A DNA stretch of 64,000 nt from Zerene cesonia (lineage: Eukaryota > Arthropoda > Insecta > Lepidoptera > Pieridae). Within the stretch, counting starts at the first letter, position 1; each line of letters begins with the position of its first letter. The translations under genes were made by a program, and so were the position numbers. Under the pieces are notes generated by a model, which saw only the letters and a list, made by a program, of their open reading frames with translations, was not told where the DNA came from and did no database searches. The stretch spans positions 62,001-126,000 of the forward strand of contig NW_024045138.1 of the NCBI RefSeq assembly GCF_012273895.1, read 5' to 3'. Positions 22,901 through 36,600 of this stretch are shown here, piece after piece.

Positions 22901-25900
22901 TATTATTGTGCATTTATACCCTGACAAAAATACAAACTCTTTATAATACTAGTGTCAATTAGGGTTCACTTATAAATTACCAATATACCTAAATATTCTA
23001 ATTATTTACAGATTAAGCGTTAAAACCAAAATAACACAGTGCACTTTGCCAAATCAATTCGAGTTAGCAAATTGTGTCATTGGCGAATATTAATAACGAA
23101 ATAACAACACTTATTTAATAACATTTCGCAAGAAGTTTTACTCAAACTTTAAAAGATACTAATTGCGTCCCGCGGATTCATCCGGGTAAGTCCGTATCCC
23201 GTAGGAATATCGGGATTAAAAGTTGCCTGTATGTTATTCCAGTCGTCCAGCTGTCTACGTAACAAATTTCACTGCAATCGGTTCAGTAGTGTTTGCGTGA
23301 AAGAGCAACAAACACACACACACCCTTACAAACTTTCGCATTCATAATATTAGTAGGAAATAAAGTTACGTTAACTCGTGAATCAGAAATTTTACGAGCT
23401 CAGGGTTCGATTTTCAACTGATTTGATGTAAAAATGCAGGTACTTCATTCGACTGTATTTTTACTTTGTTACCTCTGAACTATCGACCGGATGAACCGAT
23501 TTTGAAATTTTTGTCTTTAAAGGGAAGCTGGTGCTTTCCGTGTGGTCCCATTACATTTTTGTCCAATTCTAATGATGACGATGTATGATTTACAATAAAG
23601 GGATCTAATTCTAATTTGATAGCGGTTTGGTTTTTTTGTTCTACCAAGCTACCAATGACGCGTAAACATGCGTAATCAAGTACAATTCTATTGCATTACT
23701 CTCATACTCTGCTGGGACCCAAGCACCACACACGGTCATAAATACATCAGACCCTCCAAGAATGGGAGTGTTAAGCCGCAATCGTTCCAGATTGGATATG
23801 GACACTATTAAAATCTCTAAGTCTAGCTGGCTACGGAAGAGGGATAGTCCCTAAAGTAAATTGATCAAAGAACAGATTTTAAACATCTCCCCCGTGTGCA
23901 ATAAGTAGACACAGGCCCTTACTAATGTGCGTACGGTATTGCGGATTGCTCAGTATACAAAAGTGGCCGAAATGTATGTAGAAGTTTCTAGTAACGTATG
24001 GTTCCAAGGTTGTCTTATCAAAATATCTCCAGTACAATGATTTACAAAAAGGTTTGTTTATTTGTCCCTGGCAACCCTGTCAATTGTGATGTGTGACGTG
24101 AGTCGGTGTTCGCTGTTGATGTGGGGCTAAACGTATATGGTAGTTGAAATTATTCTAGACTATTCTATGTTTTAACGTTAACGTGGGTAATGTTGGCGTT
24201 CTGTTATTTTCGATTGAATTCTCTACAAACTACTCACATGTAGGTTCTGTTAGCAGTTTACTGTTAATGATTTTTATGCGACTGAAGTTGGTACGTTATT
24301 TGGGAAAAATTATATTGTAGGTACTTTCTAGCTGTTCGCCCCGACTTCGCTCGTGGTACATACATAGCCTGTGTCAATCAGAGAAGTTGTAGCTTTCGAA
24401 TGGTGAAATAATTTTTGAAATCATTTCGGTAAATTTTGTGAAAACTTAACATACATATAAAAGTACAAAAATAAAACCGTCCTTGACCACGCTATCTAGC
24501 TATCGGAAGTTTTTGAGATTTTCGCGAACAGTCATACAAACACACCTAGCGGAGGACTTTGTTTTATAATAGTGATAGCTGTATTTATCTATAGCTTTGG
24601 AATTCTAATATGGAATATGTATTTCTGGCGTTTTAGAAATAACTATTTATAAATATAATCTCGTGTAGGATCGTTCCAGAAAACATATTATTGGTGCAGT
24701 AGTTAATAGTATGGAAACGAGTTATTATAGAAATAAATTAACCAAAATTTATATTGCCGTTCGCAAGTAATCTATCTGCTTAACGGTTAGGTGGACTTTG
24801 TTCAATAGTTTAAGAGCTTCCGCCGTTACATTGTCAATTTGCTTACTGTTAACGAGCGAGAAAGCATCGATATAAAAAAGGTAGCTCCCAAGTGCGACAG
24901 GGACAAAAATATACAACATAACGGGCGTGACAGGGAGAGCTATATACAATTATAGCGGCGAAATTTGATATGAATTCGCGTGTAAAAGTTAGCAACAGTT
25001 TTAGAGTCATTAGAGTGTAGGCGATGTAGCTTGGAGTGCAGCCAACTGGAGCGTGGATCCCTAATATGTTTGGTTATGCATATGATAGTCTGTTTGGATA
25101 CACCAGCCTTTTGTCTCTGTATCCGAACTTGGGGATCTTCTATGGATGCATAAGAGTGAACTCTTGGGAACCTCCTCATTTTCGCGGTACTAAACATTCG
25201 ACATAGTAGCATCGCCCAGTAGAAGTTGGCATATAATTCCTAACGACTATTAATCTACACACGCGGAGAATTCATGCGAGTAGCGTTGTATGTAATATGC
25301 TATACGTATATTGCATACAACGCTACTCGCACAATAATTAAGCTTTAATTGTATTTTTTCCTATATAGTGTAAAGTTTTTATCCCTCTGTCAAATATTAT
25401 AAAGCCGAAGAGTTTGTTTGTTTGAACGCACTAAGGAACTCAGGAACTACTGATCCGATTTGCAAAATTCTTTCAGTGTTAGATAGCCCATTTATTGAGG
25501 AAGGTTATAGGCTATATATGTACCACGGGCGATGCCGGGGCGGACCGCTAGTTCTTTAGTAAAATAGCGGCTAAGTTGGACACTATTACTTAAAGAAACT
25601 CTGTGCCTTTGTCACAAATAAACGAGCATCCAACAAAAAAAGGTTATATTAAAAAAAATGTCGCTTGTAGTATTTAATTTTTAGTTTTATAGCGTTGAAA
25701 TTGCTATAACATTTTGTCGGTTATAGTGTTTGAAAGTTGCTTCCGCGCATATCTAGATCAGATCGGGGCAAGGGAAAATGTAAATACACTCTCACAATGA
25801 TAGAGAGAAAATATAATAGCAGTCAAGACAAAATCCTCCATCTATGGAGGTTAGAAATCCAATAGTGTCTATTTTAGATGGATAGATAGATAGATAGATT

Positions 25901-28900
25901 TAAAGTTTATTAAAAGAACATATTAAATACATGACAATTACAAAACAAGACAATTAAACAAAGAAAAATTAACATAGAGAGGAAAAAACAGGACGGAGAC
26001 AAATGTGCACTGTGTTCTTAAAAAGGGTCTTGGCTCAGCATAAATGTCAGAGTCAATGGGACCCTGAAGCTGATATTTTGCCAACACCACATGAGGGTTG
26101 AAATAATTAAATAAATACCGTTATAATTGAGCGAGAAAAATAATATTAAATACATGGAATAAAGTGTAGTATACAAATAGGTGAAAGAATTAAATTTTCT
26201 CTCATAATAGCTTTTGCTCCGGTTTTGCATATGTATCAAGAATACATATCTTATTACGAAAAGGCAGCTTAATAGCAGTGAAAGTTTCTTATCCGATCGT
26301 CTACATGGTCAAGTGGTTAGCGCAATAGCCGTTCAAGATGGTGCAGGATTCAATCAATATTGCACACCAAATTGAAAAATACACATAAACGGTTTTATCT
26401 TAGACCTGATCACCTACTTGTAAGGAATTAGATGCATTATTTGCCTTTTTTGCAGATTTTTAGCTCTTTTGTATGTAGTGTAAAATATATTATTTAAAAA
26501 TATTTCTTGTTTGACCCCAAGTTCTGTAATGGTTTTGAAGGACATTGACCCGGTGGATGGCAAAAATGTCACATTTCCAAATAAAATTTCGGTGCGGTTT
26601 GGTACTTTATCACGTTGATAATAGAGTTCGAAATAATTTTAAACAATTGATCTGAATTGCATCGTATCGCTTGTTCGTGGTTTGGGAGTTTTAGTTAAGC
26701 CGGACGTATGAACGGCGTAGTGTAAATGGAACAGTGAAATATATAGAGTGGATATCTATACTAATATTATAGAGAGAAGAGATTTGAATGTAAATGTGTT
26801 TGTAATGTTTTCAAAAAACCTTTCACCATAGGAAAGCTGTAACTTCATCAAATGACAAAAGCTTAAAATGTACAGCGGGTAATACCGGGCTAAATAGCCA
26901 GTTTATTATAATTTACATGTAATTTTTTTGAAGTGAATTATGATTTTTGGTTAGTTCTCATTAACTACATCGTAGGTTGGCATCGTAGGTTGGCGTAAAA
27001 CTTTTTTTTTTGTTCACTCGAAAGACAGTTTCATTGTGGTAGTGAAAATCGGTCAAAGATGGTGGCTGCCACAGATTAATTTTTTTTAACTTCATCAAGA
27101 GAAATACAAGCGCGTTTCTAGTCCCATACTCAGTTACTATGCCTACAACACAAATGTAACTGGGGATTTTATAAATATTAAGTCAATGTTATGGACTTGG
27201 ATTCTATCAAAATTTCTATGAGAAATCCTCATACTAAACGATATATGGATAGTACCGTCGGCAACCAGGATAGCGGCTCACTCATTACACCAATGTTATT
27301 TTTAGTCCGTCGTGAGCGACTGACCGTGACCGTAGCGTGTTATAAAAATAATGTTGCTTCATTAAATTGAATTGTGATCACAATCGCATTATCTAAGATA
27401 TAATTTTCGCGTAATAATATTGTTTTTATCGTGCCGTATTATTTTTTTAGATAAATTGCTATATCGTTTAGATTGCAATGGTTCCAATTATTGTATTTAT
27501 AAACATTATGGCGTAATAAGATAGGACATTGTTAATTGATATTGTTTTGTAGGACAGAATAAAGTACGGGTTTAGTTGTATATCGAAAAGCATGAGCAAC
27601 TAAATATTTATTTATTTAATTACATTTTATTGTGCTGGCATACATAACGCATCCTTAAAATAAATTACTTAAAACTAAACCAGCATAGTGGGAGGCCTTA
27701 TCACTAAAGAGTGATCTCTTCCAGGCAACCAACTGTGAAAAAGTAATATATAAAGGAGGAGGTAGATTTAAAGTACATAAATACATGAATATAATATACA
27801 TAGTTGTAAAATATAAAAATTACGGTTTAATGATAGAATCATAGATATTGTCTCATTTGCTCTTAAAGAGTAAAAGCGTTAGGAAATTATTAAATCTGGC
27901 GATCCCAATCAACATAATCAAGTAAATAAACTCATGAAATTATTGTATTTATATCGATCCTTGATAAGTGAACAAAGTTTAAATTAAATCTACGTTTTAT
28001 GTGGGTCACATTCGGATCTATAGGACTCGGTTGCAAACAAGTATACAAACATACAGATGCAGCTAAGACAAGCGTATTAAAATACGTGCACATAATATAG
28101 GTATTATTATAGCCTGTATTAGTATATGGGTTATATGGGCTAAGAACACAAATAGTACCGCCTCATGAATTTTCTTAATAATTTTCTTCAATTTCCGACG
28201 TTATATTAAAGTAGCCCATTATTCATTGTTTATGAGCGTTACAGCATATTTCACACGTCACACTTCGCATGGTCCTTATAAGCTTATGTGGAAAATGAAT
28301 ATAAAATAGATTAAGCGGTTTTTGATTAAAATTTTATTACGAAACTCAAAAATATGAAATCTTTCTAAATGTGTGAAAAATATGGAGAATTGAGAAATCG
28401 ATTTTGGGGCCGGTATTCAAACTCACGTCTTTTGCCAAACGGGTTTTTGTAGCGCAAAACGCTGTTTCGAATCCCGCCTCGTGATAAAATTTTCCTGTTT
28501 ATATTTTTCAATCCTGTAAATAGTAATGAAGGTGTACATTATTAAATACTTACTTCCTACAATACTTCCTACGAATACTATAAATGCGAAAGTTTGTAAG
28601 GATGTGTGTGTGTTTGTTGCTCTTTCACGCAAAAACTACTGAACTGATTGCAATGAAATTTGGTACGTAGACAGCTAACATAACTGGAATAACATATAGG
28701 CAACGTTTCATCCCGATATTCTAAAGAGATACGGACTTACGCGGGTGAAACCGCGGGGCGCAGCTATTTATTAAATATAAGTCAAAAAACATTCAAGCCA
28801 TACAGTTTGTTAGAGATAGGGATAGTTGCTTTCATTACACTTGATTGTGGAAGCGATTAGTTTATCCGCTCTGGCGATCTTCCTGTCTGAATTATATTTT

Positions 28901-31900
28901 CACACACACATATATGAATTACAACTGATGGGTAAAGTTATTCTGAAAAAAAAACTGAATAGTTTATGAGTTTAGGGATTAAAAGTGTGGATTGTTTTTT
29001 TTTGTAATTATCCTTCGCTTTGTCGGTAACGAAAACTTCAATGGTTTATTTGAATTAAATACTCGCTATATTGTAAATGCGAAAGTGTGTTCGCCTGTTC
29101 GGTTTTTGTTCTTTCACTTCGCAAGAGCAGTTTTTTAATGTGATTTTTGAGTCCGATCCGAATTTATGTCGAAGTTATGTCACATTTTTGATATTCATAG
29201 CGAAAAACTGTTCATTTCACTTTGATTACGAGTAAAGCCGCGGGTAACAGCTAGTATTGTATAATACATAATTTAAAATAGCGAATTGAAGAGAAGCGAT
29301 AATATAGAATAATGTCCTGCTTAGAAATAAACGTACAGTTATAAAACTCTAGTGGTTTCCCCACATTACCACAAAAATAACATTTTCTCTCTGTTGATGA
29401 GAAAATATTAAACCGATGTTTATGAGTTCTTTACACATAAAAATATACTAAACACAACTCTAAATACCTCGGTACAATTACTTACTAATTATTAACTTGG
29501 TAGACTACAATTTAAAATCACATCAAAATTGTTACAGACGTTTCTGGGAAAGTGCGCATTTGGGATACAGTGAACAAGGAGCACATATTGAAAAATGAGT
29601 TCCAGCCAATCGGAGGACCTATTAAGGATATCGCGTGGAGTTCCGACAATCAGAGGATGGTTGTCGTTGGGGAGGGTAGGGAGAGGTACGTATGATGAAA
29701 GGAGCTTAGCTTTGGAAGTAAAGAATGTTAATGCAGAAAAAAAATGTAGTACACAAAATGGACTCCGCGGCATCACCCACATAGTAACTCGAGTGAAAAG
29801 TGCTAACGCAGACTGTAATCTTGCTCTGTACTATCTTACTAATCCTATCTTACTAATATTATAAACGCGAAAGTTTGTAATGATGTGTGTGCGTTTGTTG
29901 CTCTTTCACGCAAACACTGCTAAACCGATTGCAATGAAATTTGGTACGTAGACAGCTGGACAACTGGAATAACATATAGGCAACTTTTTATCCCGATATT
30001 CCTAGGGGATACGGACTTACGCGGATGAAACCGCGGGGCGAAGCTAGTTATTTAATATTTTAATGTGGGATTTGAGCACGCTATGGCACGAATTGAGCTA
30101 ACTCGCACCGGGAGAGTACCACGCCTCGACAGGCCAGCGTTAAATAGTAGCATGCTACTGTGGTGTGTTCGGTGAGGGGAGAAACCGAAGGCCCTCACTC
30201 TTCCCAGTCTATTCCTTCTTTCCAGTCGTCAATTTTTCCCTCATCCCTTACCGCTTAAAAGCGTAAAAAACATTCGCAGAAGCACCACCTCTGAGAATGT
30301 TAACAAAAAAGGTGTGTGTGCGATTCACACACGATAGAAGTGAAACTTCATTCTACATATTTTCGTATTTGTGTCTCTTACCTGTCGTTTTGTTTTTTCC
30401 GTTGCATCAGGTTTGAAAACACAACGATTCTAAAGAACTTCAAAAAAATCTTGCAGATTCGGTCACGTGTTCATGTCAGAAACTGGCACATCGGTGGGCG
30501 AGATCAGTGGGCAGTCGAAAGCCATCAATTCCGTGGACTTCCGGCCGGCCCGGCCGTTCCGTATCGTCACCGCGTCCGAGGACAACACGCTCGCCGTGTT
30601 CGAAGGACCACCTTTCAAGTTTAAGTGCACTAAGCAGGTGATTTGTTACTTACTTGATAATATTTTTTTCCTGCCTAGGTATTTCCAGCTGTGTACACTT
30701 GGATGATGATAATGATGGTTCTGTATTTACAGTTGGTTTATATTGTTTGTCTCAGATTGGCGAATTCCTCTGTTATCGAAGGCATACTCTAGCCACTTTG
30801 TGTTTTTGTTGTAGAATTCTATGTGGTATTAAATTTAAAATAATTGACCAGTTACAACAAAAACGCTAATTCGTATAATGATTCCATGAATCTATTTGTC
30901 ATACATTCATCCACCATTACATACAAAATCAGTTCTTAGTCCCTTGACAGTTAATTTAATGGATTATTATATATTAATTACAGGAGCACACGCGTTTCGC
31001 TCAAGCGGTGAGATACAGTCCCGACGGAAAGCTGTTCGCGTCGGCGGGCTTCGATGGGAAAATCTTCCTGTTCGACGGACAGACGTCCGAACTCAAGGGG
31101 GAGGTAAGGCATATACAAGTGGTCACTGCTAGTGTGACTTTAATTTCAGCTCATCCCCCTTACCATGTTATAAAATAAAAGTGATATCTTTTAGTTTCTC
31201 TTTATGTGTTAAACTATAGAAGTCGCTATCACGAGAAATGTTTTAGAAAAACCCTCCACTGGCCCGTCTGAAATTACATGTTATATTCCGATTTGTTCCC
31301 CTCCTAACTAATAAACTAAACTTAAGTGCTACGGACATTACTAACATTTTATTGCCACAAAATTATTGAACTCCTTTTATAATTTATTTTAGTATATAAT
31401 ATTCCAGCCCATGTCCTAACTTTTGAATACTACAGAAAGAAAATCTACCAAAACAAAAACCTAGTATTTTTTTGCCCCCGACTCCGTCCGTGTGGTCGAA
31501 GGTGATTCCTATGAGAATGAGATATTTCAACGTTGTAAAAAGTGATCTATATCACTCTCTAGCCTCCTAGCTCGCTCCATTGTGACGTAAAAGAGGAACA
31601 AACAAATATACTTTTGCCTTTATAATATTAGCAATCGTATAAGTACAGATTAATAAGTTCTGTTTCGCAGATCGGTTCGCCAGCGCACAAGGGCGGCGTG
31701 TACGGCATCAGCTGGTCTCCAGATGGCAAACAGTTGCTCTCGTGTTCCGGAGATAAGACCTGTGCGATATGGGACGTGGAGACCATGCAAAGGACCACAT
31801 TGTTCCCCATGGGGTCCGCTGTTGAGAACCAGCAGGTGAGGAAATAGGATTTACCAGAAGTTAAACAGTATGTGCGAATCTAGCTCGCTTCGGCTCGTAT

Positions 31901-33536
31901 TGGGAAAGGTACCACACCCTCACAGAAGATATGTAGTCGTCAAACAGTACTAATTAAATACTACCGTATTCCGTTTGATGAGTGGGGGAAGGATTAGGGG
32001 CTCGGACGCCCGTATCCACTTCCTCAGTACTTTCCGTTGTTCACATCACCAATCCTGTCTTTATCCTTTTTCCATTACAATTATTTGGACAACCCATTTG
32101 CCTCTGCGAATATGCATAGACGGTGGTGATCACTTACCACCAGCCCCATTGCTAGCTCTACTACGAATTATTTTTTGTAAGCGTCTTCAAATTCACAGAA
32201 CCAAGCCTGAGCACTTCCTTCCTTTATTGAAGACGCCTGAAAAGAGTATAATCCTCATTGATAAGTCAATGTAACAAAAGTTAGACAGATGTATAACAAA
32301 GGTAATGCATTAGAAATAATAGTTCCCAATAGGATTTGCTATTAAGAACCAGCAGAAACGAGGTTTCAAGCTATGTACTCAAAAAGAGAATATAAATACA
32401 TATATAAGAAGATATTATGTAGGACGAAAATTGGTAAAAAGCTAACCGGTCAGCTAACCATGATTTCCGTTTCAGGTATCTTGTCTCTGGCAAGGCAAGC
32501 ACCTGCTCTCCGTGTCTCTGTCCGGCGACATCAATTACCTGGACATAGACAATCCGGAGACGCCATTGCGCGTGATCACCGGACACAACAAGCCAATCAC
32601 GTGCCTGTGCTTGTCTCTGGACCGGAAGCGGTTGTACACCGCTAGCCACGATGGCGCCGTGGCCCATTGGGACGTTGTCTCTGGTGAGTTTTTACACCAT
32701 AGAGAAACATTGGATGAACTTGCCTCTTTCGTGTCTATCCTTGTCCCTGGATCGAAAGCGTTAGTACACCGCGAGCCACGACAGCGTCTCTAGTGCGTTT
32801 TAATAGACAGAGGTTGGATGCTGGATATTGAAAAATCTATTTTATTGTTTGTTTTTTTTTTCGTTATTCTTATTTCTACCGCGGATAGCTAAACTTTATG
32901 TTGTCTTAACTATTATTATTTTTTTTATCGTGTATCTGTGTAATTTATTTATTATCTCTGTATAAGCTAATAATATAATAATATGTAACGTATCTTAGTA
33001 ACGCTCAAATATTACAGTATTATTATAACTTCAATAAAGGGGAGGTTATGATTTCGACTGTATTTTTCGTGTAGTGCTTACTATCAAGCGACCCACCAGC
33101 TCCATTGCTGATGATGACAAAAAAAAAACGTGTTTTTTAATTGTTTGTCCCAGGCGTGGGCGGCAAAGTGTCCGGCGTGGGACACGGCAACCAAGTGAAC
33201 GGCATGCGCCTGTCCAAGAATGGTGCACTACTGACTTGCGGCATAGACGATTCGTTGAGATTCGCACAACCGAAGGCGGAAGGTTTGTTTATAATAATTA
33301 CCACATAATTATTAGCTTCACCCGTGTGTTTGTATGTTTGTATGTAACCGACGCCTATTGAATCGATTTTGATTAGATTTCAAACTCTGAACACTTATCA
33401 AGGATCGGTGACAGAACAGTAATTTCATGAATTCATCTTAGGGTTAGCCAGGATTATGTAATCTCATTCCTTATGTATACTCTGTTTAAAAGCAATGAAG
33501 AGGGTTTAGTCTATTCAATCATTAAAGCAAGTTATT

Positions 33537-33618
<82 letters not shown>

Positions 33619-36600
33619 CTTTGTTTATTTCAGTTTAGAAGATTTCCACCTTTCATATACATTTATTTATACAAGGTAATAATAAAAATAAAAATAGTTT
33701 GTTATAAAAATATTGAGCTAAATTAACCTAGTATAAAAACGTGATCCACTCTCTCTACACACTATCTATTACTCAAATGTTATTATTTATCCTTCCAAGT
33801 CTCTCTCTCACTCTCTCTCTTTTTCTAACTACAATTTATCTATTTTTCATTTCCAGGAGAAGCACCCTCATACACGGAGCAATCAGTGCCGCTCGGGGCC
33901 CAACCGCGGGCCATGGACCAGCTGTTAGACGATGATTTAACCATAGTTGCTACCGTTAAAGAGGTGATTAAATCAATTATAATTATGATTTTGATTATAT
34001 TTTAGTTTGTCGGCTTCGTCGTCTAAGGAATAGTACTTTATAAGTAATTAAATAATTCATAGATTAAATTCGTCAACTTAACTCAACTTAACTCGATGAT
34101 AATTTAATTTTCCAGTTAATTATACTCTCGGGTGGGGCCAAACGGGGCTCCTTGCCCATAAAGTACGAGCCGTCGTGCGTCACCATCAACCATCAGAATA
34201 AGGACGTCGCTGTTGGAGGTAAATTGAGAGCAATATAATCTTAATATATAAAAATCCAGTGTCATGATATATGTTCCCAATGAACTCTTCAACAACTCAA
34301 CCGATTTTGATGAAATTTGGCATGTGTAATTTTGTCCAACTTTTTTTTTGTCATAGTCGGCAATGGAGCTGGTGTGTCACCTTTTTTTTTATATCTACCC
34401 ACTAAAACCTCCTCGGCGGCAAAACTCAAAGCACAATAGCAGGGATCCTGGGATCTCCTATGGAACGCACCAGGTGTGTCGCCTGATGCTAAGCGATACC
34501 ACCGCCCATGAACATTTGTAGAGGCGTAAGGTCAACCTTACGCCTCTACAAATGGATTGCCGACTTTAAATTTGGAAAGGTTAAAAAAGGATTGATCAGA
34601 GGAATAAAGGAAAATACTGAGAAGGGTAAGGAAGAGGATATGGGCCTCCGGCTCCCCCACTCACCGTACGAAACACAATAGAATGCTTTTATTTCACGCC
34701 GGTTTTCTGTGGGGGTGTGGTACTTCCCCGGTGCTAGCTGGCCCAATTCGTGCCGAAGCGTGCTCGACTCCCACACTAAAAACTTAAGATATAGGATAGT
34801 TTTTATTTCGATTAATTATACCAATAATTTATAATCTTAGTATTTTTAATTATTACTCAACCACAGCAACGCGTAGCCGGGAATGCTAGTAATAATATGT
34901 AATCTATCACTACTAGTCACACAAGTATTATGAATGTGAAAGTTTGTTTGTTTGAATGTTTGTCCGTTGATCACGCTGACACAACTAAATGTTGTATTTG
35001 ATGAAATTTGTTATACAGACTGACCGTGGGTGATAGGATACTTTTTTATCCCAATTAAGTACTCCCTTTGGATAAAAAGGGGATTTTGCTATCCGGGCGG
35101 AGCCGGGACGACCGTGTAGTATGGACCTAAATAAAACTTCAGTTTTCATAAGATAATCATATTATCCCGATAAGGACAAAAATATTAGTAAATCTAGCTA
35201 TCCTAAAAATCCTAACCTCAACGAAACCTCCGTTTTTTTAGGTCCATATCGGTTTCTGTAAAAGTGAGAAACGCCCGAAAATCGATCTGCCGCTCGCCAG
35301 ACGATTAACCGACAAACAGACACACACTCGCATTTAAATCATCGGGTCGGGGATGGATTAAACACCAAACACCACCACTATTTTTCACAGGTGACGACAG
35401 CAAGGTGCACATTTACACACTTTCCGGTTTCGAGTTGACACCAAAAACGGAGTTGGTGCACCTCGGCGCCGTCAGCGACGCGAGATACAGCCCCGACTGC
35501 AAGTATCTCGTCGCGTGCGACGCGAACAGGAAACTGATACTCTACGACGAGGAGTATAAGGTTCGTTTTCAAATAATCGTCGGCTGAAACAGTTGACACG
35601 CTCTTATTGGCTTCTTCTATATGTTTGTGTGATTTCCGTATGCAAGTGATGTAATGAGAGTCCGTTTTGAATGTTGGACGTTTATTGGGCGAAAGAGAAG
35701 GAGACATAAGAAATCATAACTTGTATCATCATCATCATCAGCCCATATATGTTCCCACTGCTGGGACACAGGCCTCCTATGAGGGTTCAGGCCATAATCC
35801 ACCACGCTGGCCAAGTGCGGGTTGGCAGATGTCACATGTCGTCGAACTTTTAATTCTTGGACATGCCGGTTTCCTCACGATGTTTTCCTTCACCGTTTTT
35901 AAGCAGTGGTGATGTTCCACATGCGCAGATAAATTGAAAAATCAATTTATTTCCTGCACGCTCGCCCGGTCTCGAACCCCGACTTATCGATTTTGAAGTC
36001 CGAGGTTCTCACCACTGAGCCACCACTGCTTTTTTTCATAACTTGTATACTTGTTACTATTTCTAAGTACCCTATACTCAAAATATATGAGCTTATAACT
36101 ATAAAATATATATTATAAAATTGTAATATATGAGGGAGGGAAAACCAACTCAATCGCTTTTGATGAAATTCCGCATTTTATGTGAAATTTGGTCCAACTT
36201 AAGATATAGGATAGTTTTTGTTTTTTGATTTATTTTCCCAATAATTTATAATCTTAAGATTTTTAATTATTGCTTAGCCACAGCAACGCGTGGCCGGGTA
36301 TACTAGTAGTAGTTTTATATATGTAAGCGACTCTTTTAGACTCGGTTTTGACCTATTTTAAACGGACTGATTATATCGTGAGTTTATCTTATTATTCTGA
36401 TTAGGATCGTAAGGATTTAATAATTTCTTTACATATAGTATTCTATGTAAAAGCACGTGAGACAATTAAACTATATTTATTACAAGATATTGCATATTTC
36501 ATGGTTCAATCGTTCATTCCCTATTAAGCCCTTGGGGAGGAGAATCTATCATCCTTTCTTACTGGATGCCTACATCATAGCGGCTATTTGCTTGCCTAAT

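Noticed and set aside
24749..25212. Two adjacent minus-strand frames with a membrane-like stretch
   Set aside because: They are in different frames with no splice signals joining them, have unusual composition, and lie inside the flare intron; no family resemblance.
26308..26400. tRNA-like stretch with CAAGTGGTTAGCGC
   Set aside because: An A-box-like motif without a matching B box or acceptor stem; probably an eroded tRNA-type SINE.
28405..28490. tRNA-like stretch with TTTCGAATCCCGCCTCG
   Set aside because: The B-box-like motif stands alone; no A box at the right distance and no cloverleaf. Probably a SINE remnant.
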